Positions 11,700 through 23,782 of a DNA stretch of 64,000 nucleotides are shown piece by piece. Source of the stretch: Cryptomeria japonica (lineage: Eukaryota > Streptophyta > Pinopsida > Cupressales > Cupressaceae); contig NC_081405.1 of the NCBI RefSeq assembly GCF_030272615.1, forward strand, positions 310,821,235 to 310,885,234, given 5' to 3'. Both the position numbers and the translations under genes were made by a program. The notes below the pieces were generated by a model. It did not search any database, had not been told where the DNA came from, and saw only the letters and a list, made by a program, of their open reading frames with translations. The stretch's first letter is position 1. Every line of letters starts with the position of its first letter.

Positions 11700-12150
11700 C
11701 AGCTCTATGCGCTAAACTATTTCACAGATGCGCTAAGAAATGATATCTATGCGCTAAGAAAAAGCACCTATGCGCTATTATGTGCCCCCAATGCGCTAAG
11801 TTGTTTTCCCGACGCGCTATTATGTTTTTCTCCCGCACCGAAACCTACAGGAAACTGTTAGGAATATGATGCGCTAAGGAAAAGACTTTACGCGCCATAG
11901 AATAGACTACACGCGCTAAACAGTGAGCCGGATGAGCTATCTAACAAACCCGACGCGCCAAACTATTTTTCAAATGAGCTACTCTATTTTTCTCCCGCGT
12001 TGATACCTACAGGAAAAGATTAGTGGAAGTCGTGCGCTAAAGAAAGGACTTCATGTGCTAGAGTATAGACCCCACGCGCTAAACAGTAAGCGAGATGCGC
12101 TAGACTGTTAATCGGATGCGCCAGGGAATGTTTCCCACGTGCTGATTCAT
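11700..12150. repeat. GCGCTAA motif array 2 in element A, 21-bp phased
   Basis: About eighteen copies of (A/T)(C/T)GCGCTAA or one-base variants. Two runs have exactly 21-bp spacing: 11868, 11889, 11910, 11931, 11952, 11973 and 12031, 12052, 12073, 12094, 12115, 12136. A roughly 163-bp higher-order copy is visible (CTCCCGC...ACCTACAGGAAA at 11830 and again at 11992). The array ends about 60 bp before the PBS, so it opens the 5' leader of the element's RNA. Confidence 0.9.
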
Positions 12151-12210
12151 GTTTCCTACGGACCTGCAAAAGTGGTTAAATTCAAAAACCGATTTGATAT
12201 ATGGGGTCGG

Positions 12211-12228
12211 GCCCCACGGTGGGCGCCA
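12211..12228 (-). promoter_or_regulatory. Primer binding site of element A
   Basis: The minus strand reads TGGCGCCCACCGTGGGGC four bases after the LTR end. The TGGCGCC start is typical of several plant gypsy lineages. The sequence is itself partly self-complementary (GCCCAC / GTGGGGC), so the site may fold in RNA. Confidence 0.7.
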
Positions 12229-12232
12229 GAAA

Positions 12233-13708
12233 TGTATGTCAAAAATGTGGTATCAACCTATAGGAGGAAAAAACAATTCAAACACACACATGAAACATTG
12301 CATTAGAGGTTAGAAATCCAAAACAAAACAAAGTTAAACGAATCTAAACTCTTTAAATCATTCCATGTTCCTCTATCTCCAAGGATCTTCAAGATTCAAG
12401 GTGGCTCTTAGCTTGGAAGAGCGCTTGATTCCTTAAGATGACAACCTAAAGAACGAGATTTATGATTTTAAGATCTAAATGGAATGCAACCAAGATCCCA
12501 GTGATGATTTTGATATGAAACTAGATGATGATAGGATGCAAGATATTGATATGAAGCTTAAACTAGTATGAAAATGATGCTAAGATGAAGCTAACATGAT
12601 ATAAGATTAACCTGATATATCTAAGATTATAATGCTATCAAAATGATCTAACATGTTATTCTATCAAAGAGAGATAATATGCTTAATGTTATGAGACTAT
12701 AAGTTTGATGCACAAAGACTTGATCTTTTTGAAGAAGGAATGTGCTCTATTTATAGGGAAAATAGGGCAATGGATGGTCAAGATTGGATAATCTTAACAA
12801 GGGTCAAGATTGAAAGTTAATCAATCCATGTTTTCAATTCTCACCAAGGAAATGGTGACAACTGTCAACAAGAAGTTGTTTGAGAGGAGATGAAAGAAGC
12901 ATTAAATGCTTGAGAAGACCTCATGGTTACCCTAGGAGGTAAAGGTTAAGGTTAGATTAGGGTTATCCAATGGATAAAGCTTTTACCCAAGAGGTAAACT
13001 CTTGTGCAAAGGTTAAAGGGATAACCATGGTCAAAGCAATGAATGCTTGATGAGACCCTTGGGTTAGATGAAGGTTGAGTTAAGAGAAAAAGTCTCTAAT
13101 CATGCTAGAGGGTTGAGTTAACCATTAATGGTTATGAAGACTTTCAAGGTTAACTTGTTGAAGACATAAAGGCTTTATTGCTTTTTGAAGACTTTACTCC
13201 AAATTTGAGAAGTGACCTCCTTAAATTTAGGGAAAAGGGATAATGGATGGGTTTGGGCTAATTGATTAGGATTAGATGGATTCTAGAAGAATTAGGAATA
13301 GGATTTAGGATGCAAGTGGGAGATGTAGGAAAATGCAAGTGGGTGAGGGAAAATAGAATTAATTAAAATAAATTGCTTTATTTCAATTTGGTTGCAACTT
13401 GCATTTGTAGGATTTTGCAAGTGAGGGGATTTATAAATAAATTTAGATTTATTTAAATGCAAATGAGATTTTAATTAAATGTAGATTTAATTAAAATGGG
13501 AAAGGGGATAAATTGATATCTTTAATTAAATGTAAATTTTATTAAAATGGCTAGAGGGAGGGTATTTAGTTAAATGTAAATTTAATTAAATGGCTTAGAT
13601 AGAAAAAGGGTATATTAATTAAATCTTAATTTAATTAATAGGAAGAATTAAGAATAATTAAATGAATAAAATTCACTTAATTCATTGTGCAACTTTTAGG
13701 TGTCTACA
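12233..13708 (-). repeat. 5' LTR of element A
   Basis: The 1,476-bp copy matches 2460-3890. On the minus strand it begins TGTAGACACC, has a TATA box at 12748-12755 and ends TTGACATACA before the PBS. Confidence 0.92.
12748..12755 (-). promoter_or_regulatory. TATA box in the 5' LTR of element A
   Basis: The minus strand reads CCTATAAATAGAGC, a strong plant TATA context, 950 bp from the LTR start. The same box is present in the other LTR at 2974-2981. Confidence 0.7.
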
Positions 13709-13713
13709 ATAAT

Positions 13714-13860
13714 CAATTAAGTTTCTTGCATCACCAAAACCAATACAGAAAGATGTACTGACACTAGAAACACTCCATACACCAAACCATGAAGCCAATA
13801 AACCAATATGCGATCATCGGAGCAATAAATCACAGGAATATGTTGACATCAATGACAACA
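13714..13860 (-). repeat. 5' LTR of element K, U3-side part
   Basis: After the right copy of ATAAT the interrupted K LTR resumes and ends at 13860. On the minus strand its start reads TGTTGTCATTGATGTCAAC, a start of the kind seen in plant copia LTRs. Joined with 1304-2459 the LTR would be about 1.3 kb. Confidence 0.6.
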
Positions 13861-14460
13861 ACATATCCTAGTAGCAGCAATGTTCAATTCTTGGGGTTCA
13901 AATCTTTCCACGCGCTCTCCTCTGAGCACCTACATTACTTGATCGACTCGTGGAGCTAATGAAACTCATAAGTCAATCTTTTGTGTGTGCGAGCAGTACC
14001 CACTCCATAGTCATGATTGACTAAAAGGGTGTTGATTGTCAACAACTTGTAGCCAAAGGTAAGCAATACATCTCCAAACCATCCCAATAGAATCTAGTCC
14101 TACACTATCTATAGAAGAATTCACAATTATTATAAAAAATGCACAAACAATTTAGCTATCTATAATTACCCCATGACAGGCAACAATCTAGTTATTAGCT
14201 AGTCATACCCCAACGAAATCTGCCCATATAAGTAGATAGAGTTGTCATCATTTTAGCAAATGCTTTATATCTATCTTACAACTAATCTACGGGAGGTGCT
14301 TTAGTTGTCGAGTTATTATCATTTACACCATGTTGTTTGTCACCCTCACAAAGAAAGACACCCATAACATTTACGCACCCAAAATATTGTATATAAAATA
14401 GGCAACCATGTTTACTTACAATTGTGTATTTGGCATTGTTACCAGATCCATCCAATTTTG
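13861..14460. other. Unassigned sequence between K and H
   Basis: About 600 bp with no recognisable coding or repeat content. It ends with TTTTG, the left target duplication of element H. Confidence 0.5.
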
Positions 14461-15509
14461 TGATGCAGGAGCATCGTTCGATCATTTTTATGGTCTTGTT
14501 TTCGTGTGGTTTGGTGAATTAGTTTAAAGTTTGGCTTGTTGATGGTTATGAGAGTGGGAGTTCGATGTGGAATGGTTGAGAGTGAGAGAGGGAGATATAG
14601 GCGATGAAGACCAATATCCAAGGTTGGAAGAAGGACCAAGAGGAGTAGGGAAGAAATCAATTCCTTGGTGATCGGTGGAGGTTAGAGAAGGATCGGAAAT
14701 ACTTGGGGAAGATTGATCAAGTGAAATGAATCTATTACAGCATGGTAAGAGAGGAAGAGTGATACTGGATTAGAAATAGAATGTGTAGCATTGATCGTTG
14801 GGGGTGTATCGAGTAGCAGTGGAGAGAAGAGTCAGAGATGACAAGGAGAATGAAGACCGATTGAATGAGAAAAGAGATCGACTATGCTTTGGAATGGTTG
14901 CTATGTTTCTTGGATCCAGTGAGGAGTTGGGAGGAAGTAAGGAAGACAGAAAGAAAGGTGCTAGATAATGAACCCAAGAGCAAAGCATTAGTCTTTGACA
15001 AAGACCAAGAAAAGAAGGGTTTGTTCGGGTTATACAAGATAACAAGTAAGAAGAGTGAGTTTTATGCCATGGTTTCCATGGGAGGAATGTTAGAAATGAC
15101 ACGGTAGTGATCGGGCCTGATAGAGGTTGACCCAAAGCAATCTGAACAAAAGTACAAAATGATTTTATTGTGATTATCTTTCTATGAAAACCAAAATAAA
15201 CTAATCATTCATATCATTTTTTGATTCAGTTGTTTGTCATCAAATTGATATTGGAATGGTTATTGTATTGCTTTGTTATTATGTTGTGTTTTTGGAAGTT
15301 CATATCACCTAGAATATGTTGTTATAAAATTTGGTTATTTGATGTCCTACTCCATGTCGCTTTTATGACAAGATGTTTGTAGATGATTAAAAATTCTATC
15401 TAAGGTGTAAGAGATCGAGTGTGCTATTTCATAAGGTATCAAATCATGCATGTGAGGGATTGTATTATCAATTTGGTATCAAAGCATGAGTATGTGTTGT
15501 GTGTTATCA
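14461..15509 (+). repeat. 5' LTR of element H
   Basis: The 1,049-bp LTR matches the interrupted copy at 18122-18609/24596-25163. It contains a short plus-strand frame (about 14865-15107) also recognisable in the other copy (RKTERK...EKKGLF...KITS), which may be an LTR-borne reading frame or chance. Near its end the PBS-like word GGTATCAAA occurs twice (15439, 15475) before the true PBS. Confidence 0.85.
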
Positions 15510-15512
15510 ATT

Positions 15513-15525
15513 TGGTATCAGAGCC
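15513..15525 (+). promoter_or_regulatory. Primer binding site of element H
   Basis: TGGTATCAGAGCC, a perfect match to the plant initiator-tRNA-Met PBS, three bases after the LTR end. Confidence 0.85.
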
Positions 15526-15630
15526 TCAAGTTGAGAGCCCCAAAAGATCTGTGCAAGGGAAGTGAGTGATATTCATAAATATTTGGGAAAGAATGTGTAT
15601 TATAGATTGGCAGGTTAATAAAAAGAACTT

Positions 15631-18069
15631 GTGTACCAAAAGACTGGGCAAGAGGAAAATAAGAGAATCCCTAGGCGAGGTATCACAAAGACAAGAAGAG
15701 AAGATAGAAAGATGCAACAGCAAGATAAGAAAGAAAGCCTCAAAAATAAGGACAAGATGAAAGTCAATAGGGAAAGACAAGATGTAGAGTTTGATAGAGA
15801 GATGGTAGACTTGAAAATGGATTTAGAGAAGTGTAAGATTTTGGTGAAACAGTGGCTTCGGGAGAGAAGCCAACAATATATTTGGGGTTGGCCAATGGAA
15901 ATTAAGTTTAAGTGGCTAGTAAAGATGAGTATGAAGAAGAGAAGAAAGCAAAGGATGGTTTCCTTGAAAGGAGAAGATGAAAGTATGAGGAAACCCCAAA
16001 AGATTTGGACAACAAAGAGTTGCCAAGTGAGCAACATGCACCGAAAGAGGTGAAGTTCTCATTATGGATAACATGAAAGGAAATAAGAAATAATGGAGAG
16101 AGGAAGAAGTGAAAAAAGAAGCATTCAAATGAAGTAGTAACAAAGAGAGGAGGGTGCCCACAAAGAAGGCACTCGTGGAGACATTTTGGTCTCTTTTCTT
16201 ATTTGCTAATGTTGTGTTCGAGAATGTGTATGCAAGAATGAGAAGTTTTATAAGGGAGGTCAAGAACAAGACCTTAAAGATGGGAAGTGAAGGGGCCAAA
16301 AGAGCACCTATAGACAAAGATGAAGATGAGAAAGAGAGGAGAAAAGTTGCAGCAATTTACCAAGAAGGTATTAAAAAACAATTTGCAATAGAGGTACATT
16401 GCAAAGACTCTAAAAAATGAAGATATGGATGATAAAGTTTTTCACCATGGTAAAGAAAAATTTGAAGATCCCCTAGAGTTTCATGGTGTCTTAGAAGATG
16501 TTGCAGATGAAAGAAAAGAAGACTACAACAATGAAGAATTGGTAAGAAATGAAGTTAAGGATGGAAGAAAAATTTGGACAATGGGTTATTACACAAGTAA
16601 ATGGAAGTGAAAATGCCGATCTTGGTTATGTATGTGGAAATGTGAATGTTGATATGCAAGTTAAAAGAGAGAAGAGAAAATCAATCCAAGAATTAGGGAG
16701 AGCGAGTGCAACAATAAAAAGACATCAAGCTAAAGCTAAGGGAAATAAAGTGTGGATGGTTAAGTGCAAGACAACAATGGATGAAAGTGGTGTTCTAAGA
16801 CATGGAGATGAGGAAAGACTTCAAGGGAATACAAGATATGAAGAAAAGTTCAAGCCAAATGAACAAGGGAGCATGGTGAAGTCAACAAATGATGGATAGG
16901 AAAAAGATGATGTAAATAAAGATGAAGAAACAAAAGTATTGACAAAGGAAATACCAAAGCAGAAGATTGAGATAGTTGCAACAACAGATTGGCATAAGCT
17001 TGCAAAGAACACAAGCAAGGTAGAAGGTAAGGAAGTTGACTCAAATAATTCAGATAATGATGTTTTTTGAATCAAATTGATGAAAACGATGGAAATTTTG
17101 AGGAAACAAATAGTGATGATGGCATTTATGAATATGGAATGGAGTTATGGAGGCTTGTAGATGAGAAAGAAATGAGAAGGAAAAGATACAAGAAAATAAA
17201 GAAAACCAAACAAAAACAAATCGAAAAGCTCGAAATGAGTCAATACAAGTATGGAGAGGATTTGAAGAATGAGTGGGGTAAAAGTGATGAAAAGCAAAAG
17301 GGGACATCAAAAGCATGGGATGATGGAGAAAATGAAGATGTGCCAAAAGAGATTGCAACAGTTGTAGAGGTTGAAGCAATAAAGCTTGGAAGTAAAAGAA
17401 TTTATTTAAGTTCAGTGAATGTCAAAAAGCCTCAAGAAGGTGAAAGTAAAAGTGCAGTTTGAATAGGGGGGTAGCAGATAATGAGTTCATATTTTCTTTT
17501 CCAAAAGTCTTATATATAGTTGAAGATGATTTTTGTGAATGTATAATAAATGAAATGAAGGAACATGCTAATGGAAACATGAAGTTAAATGGGATGGCAA
17601 AGATCACAATTGCAGCCTATGATAAAGAGGTTTTTGCAGAGCTATAGGAAGAGGTAAATATGTTGGTCCTATATGTAGACATTGCTTTGCATCATTTGTA
17701 TATGTTGAATAGTGCAAAATCTGGAAAGATGTGGAGTAGGATATGTAGATTTTTGTAAGGATATTGTAAGTTGTAATATGTTTGGTGAAGTCCAAGATGA
17801 GTTGTGGTGGAAGGATGATTTTGATAAAGTTGACAGACAAATGGACGGTGTATGAGTTTGAAGACATGGGAATTTTAAATTTCCATCAATTCCTTTATGC
17901 AAATTCATATATGGATAAGGGGGTGGGCAAATTTTGGATTGTACATGATAGAATTCAATCTATATATGACGTAAAGAAAATTGTACAACAATATTCTAAA
18001 AGAATGTTGAGTGTCCCTGAGTGGTGTTGGAAAAAAAGGAAGAAAGGAGAAGTGGGAAATAGTTGTTGA
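15631..18069 (+). pseudogene. Lys/Glu-rich coding remnants of element H
   Basis: Plus-strand frames at 15631-16053, 16154-16420, 16549-16899, 17067-17462 and 17782-18069 all give highly charged products (Lys, Glu, Arg, Asp), probably helical or coiled-coil. They fall in different frames, so if they were one protein it is broken by several frameshifts. The last piece is more globular (IVHDRIQSIYDVKKIVQQY, then PEWCWKKRKK). No zinc knuckle, protease or RT motif is present. I do not recognise the family; a divergent Gag-like protein is one possibility. Confidence 0.35.
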
Positions 18070-18121
18070 TCGATACTTCCATGTGCAGGAGCACATGCTT
18101 TCTTTTGTCGCCTGGGGAGTC

Positions 18122-18609
18122 TGATGCAGGAGCATCATTCAAACATTTTTTTGGTCTTCTTGTTTTCGTGTGGTTTGGTGAATTAGTTTAAAGTGTCTTG
18201 TTGACAGAAATGAGAGTGAGAGTTTGGTGTGAAACGGTTGAGAGTGAGAGAGGTAGATATAGGCAATGAATACTAGTATCCAAGGTTGGAAGGACCGAGA
18301 AGAGTAGAGAAAGACATCATTTCCTTGGTGATTGGTGGAGAGCAGAGAAGGATCGGAAAGACTTGGGGAAGATCAATGAAGTGAAAGAATCGAATGAATC
18401 GGTTAAAGCCTGTTAAGAGAGGAAGAGCGATACTAGATTAGAAGTAGAATGTGTAGCATTGATCACTGGAGGGTATCGAGTAGCAATGGAGAGAAGAGTC
18501 AGAGACGGCAGGGAAAATGAAGACTAATTGAATGAGGAAAGAGATCGACTATGCTTTGGAATGGTTGGTATATTTCTTGGATCTAGTGAGGAGATGGGAG
18601 GAAGTAAGG
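18122..18609 (+). repeat. 3' LTR of element H, first part
   Basis: Starts TGATGCAGGAGCATC directly after the purine tract CTGGGGAGTC and runs to the insertion point of copia F. The last five bases, TAAGG (18605-18609), are the left target duplication of F. Confidence 0.85.
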
Positions 18610-19404
18610 TGTTAGTTTTACTTTCAAATTAACAAAAAAACTCAGAAAATAGATTTAGTAACTAGAATTAGATTATTTTAGTTATGGATTTCAACTTAGT
18701 AAAAAGCAAACAAAATGAGACAAGACAACATTACCCTAGGAAAACCTCATAGGAGGAAAAACCCAGCAAGAAGAGATCCTCAGATCTGATTATGAATTAT
18801 ACACAATATTTTGATTACAACACTTATCTCTTTAAGAGGTCTGATATGGCCACACTTAGGGCTGATGTAGTTGACTAATCAGTATCAGATCTACACTTTT
18901 GACTTCACCAACCAGTAACTTGGTCTGCACTTTTGGACGCCTGATCCTTGACAGCAGTTCGCACCTTTCCCTAGAGATAATCACACTTAAAGTTTACACC
19001 TTGGCAGCAAATGTAATTTGCATTCAAGCACAGCAGATAACTGACTATTTTCGCTTCAACTTGAGAGCTAATTTGCACAATGTGTAGAATGGTATGATGT
19101 ATGAATGAGGTCAAGTAGTTGTTTATTTATATGAGGCACGAGGACCTATTTGAGGTCGTCTTGGTGTTGATTCTTTTTATTTATTTTATTACTTTTGGTT
19201 TATAAGGTCAGCCCTATTAGAGGGAACACATTTCCCTTTTGAGTGGCGTGTGTTTTTTAGTTATAGGGTCGGCCCTATTAGAGGGAACACGTTTCCCCTT
19301 TAGTGTGGCGTGTGAGAGGGGAGAGAGAAGTGCCCAGCCCTTGGCGGATTCCAATGTTGCCTTAAGGCAATTGGAATCCGCATTCTACCTAGTTACAATC
19401 ATAA
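18610..19404 (-). repeat. 3' LTR of copia F
   Basis: About 795 bp, very similar to 23783-24590. On the minus strand a TATA box (ATATAAATA) lies at about 19124-19132. A purine tract (AAGAGGGAG) adjoins it at about 19405-19415. Confidence 0.9.
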
Positions 19405-19414
19405 CTCCCTCTTA

Positions 19415-19680
19415 ACTAGGGAGGATATAATTACATAATCAGAATATCCTACACTTCCATCTTGCACACAAGCAAAAAATGGATTACATAATCAGAATGT
19501 TGTAGTCTTCCATCTTGCACACAAGCATAGAATGGATCCACCTTACATTGCTCGCAGAGGGTGGAGAGCATCTTTTCTACCATCTTACATTACCCGCAAA
19601 GGATGGTTACATTTGCTCTTCTCCTTGAGAAGAATACCACCTTGCATTGCCCGCAGAGGGCAATTGATACAACACAATTT
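19415..19680. repeat. Small direct repeats in the 3' region of copia F
   Basis: Two copies of a unit with CATCTTGCACACAAGCA and GGATTACATAATCAGAAT (about 19456 and 19508), then three copies of a unit with CATTGCCCGCAGAGG-like cores (19545, 19590, 19645). They lie between the end of RNase H and the purine tract. Confidence 0.65.
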
Positions 19681-19681
19681 A

Positions 19682-20475
19682 TCACTGAGGTTGAGACTCC
19701 TTCTCAACCAATGTTTCATTTTCCACAACACCAAGTCTGTCTCTAAAGTACACAAACTTCACTCTCGACAGGGGCTTGGTAAAAATATTTGCTATATGAT
19801 CATCAGTGCTGACATACTTCAGCTGAATGGTGCCTCTTTGCACCATATCTCGAATGAAGTGATAATGAGTCTCCACATGTTTTGACCTGTCATGAAACAC
19901 CGGTTTGACAGACATCTTTATACAACTCTGATTATCACAATGAATAATTGTATATTCCCAAAGTTGTCCAAACAACCCAGCAAGGAGCTTACAAAGCCAC
20001 ACCGCTTCTCTAGAAGCAACACTTGCTGCAATGTATTCAACTTCAACTGTACTTAGTGCTACTGAGGACTGTTTTCTGCAAGCCCAAGAGATCACTATGA
20101 ATCCTAAGCTGAAACAAATGTCAGAAGTGTTTTTCATGTCCTTGACACTTCCTGCTCAATCTGCATCTGAATAGTCTTTGAAGTGTTAAGTGGATACTTC
20201 AGCCCATAACCAACTGTGTCTCGCAAGTATCTTAGGATGTACTTGGCTGCAACAAGATGAACATGTTTAGGCATGCTCATGAACTGGCTGAGAGCATTCA
20301 CTGCATAGCAAATATTTGGTCTAGTGTTAACTAGATACATCAGGGATCCAATCAATTGTCTATACTCAGATGGATCTGCAAAATCAGAGTTAACTGCAGA
20401 AACACTCAATTTCTTTAAGTTAGATTCCATAGGAGTAGACATGGGTTTACAATCCATCATTCTGAATCTTTTCAA
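19682..20475 (-). pseudogene. Copia RNase H domain of F
   Basis: Two minus-strand pieces (20475-20134 and 20137-19682) are out of frame by one indel near 20140. The first holds the RT/RNase H connection (YRQLIGSLMYL, then RPNICYAV). The second holds the copia RNase H active-site region (LSTVEVEYIAA, then IHCDNQSCI) and the usual C-terminus (HVETHYHFIRDMV, then ADIFTKPL-like IANIFTKPL). The order and spacing fit a copia Pol C-terminus. Confidence 0.88.
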
Positions 20476-20592
20476 GATATCAATAGAATACTTTCCTTGA
20501 CTTAAGAAAATTTTGTTAGATCTTTGTCATACTTCCAGTCCTAGAAAATAATGCATTAGACCTAAATCTTTCATTTCAAATTATGAAGCTAA

Positions 20593-22838
20593 TTATTTCT
20601 TACATCTAATGATAAGCTCATCTTTACCAGTAAGAAATAAATCATCCACATATAGAACCAAAATTAGCATTTCATCATTGGATATTTTGAAGTAAATGTT
20701 AGAATCAGCATCATTTTTACAAAATCTTAAACTTAACAAGTATTTATCAATTCTTTCATACCAAGCACGAGGACCCTGTTTGAGGCCATATAGAGCTTTC
20801 TTCAATCTGCACACATGAGAATCTCATAACCCTCAGGTTGTTCAATATAGACTTCTCCCTCAATGACACCATTAAGGAAGGCAGTCTTAACATCCATTTG
20901 ATGTAGCTTCCAACCTCTAGCTGCAGCAATAGCTATTATAGTTCTAAGAGAGGTATATCTAGCAACATGAGCAAATGTTTCTTCATAATCTATGCCTTCC
21001 TTTTGAGAAAAAACACGAGCTACATATCTAGCTTTATATTTTTCAATACTACCATCAGCATTATGTTTAATTTTAAATAACCATTTAGAGGAAACAACAA
21101 ATTTACCTTTGGGTCTAGGTACTAAGTCCCAGACATCATTCTTGATGATTGATTGATATTCTTCATCCATAGCAAGCTTCCAAGCATGATGGTTCAAAGC
21201 TTCTTCAACATCGCATGGCTCAAACTCAATGAAATTGTTCATCAATGCAACATAGTTGGAGAATATTTGAGGTCTCTTGCTTTCTCTAAAGGTGCCACTG
21301 GGAGCTGCAAATTTTTCAGCTTCTTGAATGGTGTTTCTCACCCAAAGTGGCCTCTTTTTGCTGACAACAATGTCACTAGGTATATCAGTGGGATTCATGG
21401 GCTCGGGTGAGTCATTATGCTCTTCTTGAGGTGGAGGCTCAACAGACTCCTTTTGAATCTCAAGGTTAGTATCAATATTCATATCTTGATTATTATTATT
21501 TACCTCATCAACAAGAAGTGAACCTTTTGATTTCTTAAAAGCAATATCTTCTTCAAACGTAACATCCCTACTTACCTCAACATACCTTTGACCTGGAATG
21601 TAAATCCTGAAGGCTTTGGAAGATTCATTGTATCCAACTAGCATCCTCTTCTTTCTGGAAGGCTCCAACTTAGTTTGCTTTTCTTTAGGCACATAAACAT
21701 ATACATGACTTCCAAAAATTTTCAAGTGACTGATGTCAAGTTTGGATCCTGAGAAGACTTCTTTGGGAGTCATATTCTTTAGAACGCGGTGGGGACATCT
21801 ATTTTGAATATAGACTGATGTTCTAGAAGCCTCGGCCCAAAGAAAGGTCTGCAAGTCTTGATCATGGATCATAGCCTTTGCAGCCTCAACAATGGTCCTA
21901 TTCTTTCTTTCAGCAACTCTATTTTGCTGAGGATTGTAGGGAACACAAAACTCTCTCTTAATTCCTGACTCAACACAGAAGTCATAAAAACTGCCAGAGG
22001 TATACTCACCTCCATTGTCAGACCTTAAACATTTAATTCTTTTACCAGAAATGTTTTCAGCCAATGCCTTAAATTCTTTAAATCTACTTAAAACTTCATT
22101 AGATTATTTAGTCTTTAAGAAATAAATCCAAGTTTTCCTAGAGAAATCATCTATGAAGATTACATAGTAAAGACATCCACTAGGAGAAGCTACAGACATA
22201 GGTCCACATAAATCAGGATGAACAAGTTCTATTTTTTCTTTAACTCTACTTTCACTTCTATGAAAAGAACTTTTAACATTTTTACCCGTAGCACAACCTT
22301 TACAAGTATCATCATGAAATTGACTGAGTTTAGGCATACCTTTAACTATCCTTCCGAGGGAAGAAAGGGCTTGAAAGTGTAAGTGTCCAGGCCTTCGATG
22401 CCATAGTTTACAGGATTCAAGGGCCTCATTAATGAGGGCTTGAACAAGGTTAGTGGAGAGCTTATACAAACTATCATATCTATTTTCTATAACACGAGCA
22501 GATTTAAAATTAGATTTCTTAGGCCAAGCAAGTACTTTACCCTCAAAAAATGCTACTTGATAACCTTTATCTTCTAGAGCAGAAATAGAAATTAAGTTTC
22601 TTTTAATTCCAGGAACAAATAAGATATCACTAAGGTGAAGTGAAATACCATAATTTAAATTTAAAGAGGTAGTGCCAAAACCTCTTACCGAATATCGATT
22701 ATCATCACCAATTACCACATGTAGACTAGTATCTTTTTCCACTAAGTCAGAAAGATGCTCACGATAGTCTGTGATGTGTCTGGAAGCACCGTTGTCAATC
22801 AGCCATGTGTTACTATCTGAAGGTATGCTGCTTGACAA
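20593..22838 (-). pseudogene. Copia protease, integrase and RT of F
   Basis: The minus frame from 22838 has protease (WLIDNGASRHIT; D-N-G replaces the usual D-S-G), a gag-pre-integrase H-x-H/C-x2-C zinc region (LWHRRPGH, then CKGCATG) and the integrase core start (FIDDFSRKTWIYF). An in-frame stop at about 22101-22103 is followed by the rest of integrase (LRSDNGGEYTS, then YNPQQNRVAERKNRT) and the RT N-terminus (KWLFKIKHNADGS, then QMDVKTAFLNG). One indel near 20810 shifts the frame before the RT core with the YVDD box (LVLYVDDLFLTG). Three more stops lie between 20593 and 20475. All enzyme domains are identifiable and none is contiguous. Confidence 0.92.
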
Positions 22839-22839
22839 G

Positions 22840-23700
22840 GCAGAAATGAATAAGAAGTCTTCATTTTGTTCTAAGACCTCATTTAGGTTGGCTTGTGAGG
22901 GTTCATTCTGACATTCTTTAGCATAGTGACCATATTTGTCACATCTAAAACATTGAACACGAGAGAGATCTCTTGGCTTCTTCCAAGAATTATGAGAGCT
23001 GGGTGGTCTGAATTCTCTATTCCTCTTAGGATTATTCTTCTTCCAATTATCATCTTTCTTGCATTAGGTTGCAAGCATATGTTGATCATCCACTTGAGGG
23101 CTCTTAAGTTTTCCTCTTGTGGCAAGGCGAGATGAAAGCCATCGTTCTAAAGACGATCAAAGGTTGGGAATTCAGATCTCCCACTTATGGATTGAATGAA
23201 GGAATCCCATGAATCTGAGAGACCATTCAATGAGATCATGACAATGTCCTTGTCTTCTATGTTATGACCAATTGAGCCTAGTTGATCCTTTAGTTCAGAG
23301 ATCTTCATGAAATAAGACATAATTGAATCTTCCTTTGCCATTTTAATGTGAAGTAATTGTTGTCTTAATGCAATTGCTCTACTAAGGTTATTGATCTCAT
23401 AATTACCTTCTAGATGTTTGAATATCTCTTTGTTGTAGTAAATTTGGAGATAGAGGTGACAAGGTGATCTCTAACTGAATCAATGATGAGCTTTCTAGCT
23501 TTGAAGGCTTTCCTTTTGAACTAATTTAGTTCTTCTTGTTTTGTGGGCGCAGTCATCTCTTTGTGTTGCACAAACTGAAGGAGATCATCTTCCTCAAGAG
23601 CAAGTAGGATGTGAACCTTCCAGGCAGCAAAGTTAAGTGCCCCTTCAAGCCTATCTTCAACTTTCAGCCCTATCATTGTCCTGACTGAAAATGAAACATC
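22840..23700 (-). pseudogene. Copia gag of F
   Basis: The minus strand from about 23690 gives a copia Gag start (MIGLKVEDRLEGALNFAAWK), then stops and frameshifts through 23550-23150. A CCHC knuckle (CFRCDKYGHYAKEC) is intact at about 22905-22950 and runs into the protease frame. Confidence 0.85.
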
Positions 23701-23734
23701 AAACTGGAAATAAAAGATTACTGAAATAAGAAAG

Positions 23735-23762
23735 TTATATATATATATATATATATATATAT
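23735..23762. repeat. TA dinucleotide microsatellite
   Basis: About 13 TA units between the start of gag and the PBS of copia F. Confidence 0.95.
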
Positions 23763-23770
23763 AACCTAGA

Positions 23771-23782
23771 GCTCTGATACCA
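23771..23782 (-). promoter_or_regulatory. Primer binding site of copia F
   Basis: The minus strand reads TGGTATCAGAGC, a perfect initiator-tRNA-Met match, directly adjoining the LTR end (AACTAACA). Confidence 0.9.

Larger units (their letters stand above)
2460..13708 (-). mobile_element. Element A: large pol-less LTR retrotransposon
   Basis: Two long direct repeats (2460-3890 and 12233-13708) bound the element; both begin TGTATGTCAAAAATG and end GGTGTCTACA on the plus strand. A perfect 5-bp target duplication ATAAT lies at 2455-2459 and 13709-13713. Orientation is minus: a PBS (TGGCGCC type) follows the 12.2-13.7 kb LTR, a purine tract AAAGAGGGGCAAAA precedes the 2.5-3.9 kb LTR, and the LTR TATA boxes read on the minus strand. 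The 8.3 kb interior has no gag, protease, RT or integrase that I can recognise; it is filled with tandem arrays. This is the LARD layout (large retrotransposon derivative), which must borrow proteins from another element. The LTRs are nearly identical apart from a roughly 45-bp indel near their ends and scattered point differences, so insertion was recent compared with the decayed neighbours. Confidence 0.92.

Noticed and set aside
14865-15135. Open frames in the H LTR as a gene
   Set aside because: The plus frame recurs in the other LTR only because LTRs are copies; it has no recognisable motif. Mentioned under the LTR but not called.
23735-23762. TA microsatellite as a regulatory or origin element
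   Set aside because: Simple dinucleotide expansion in the leader of a decayed copia element; no further evidence.
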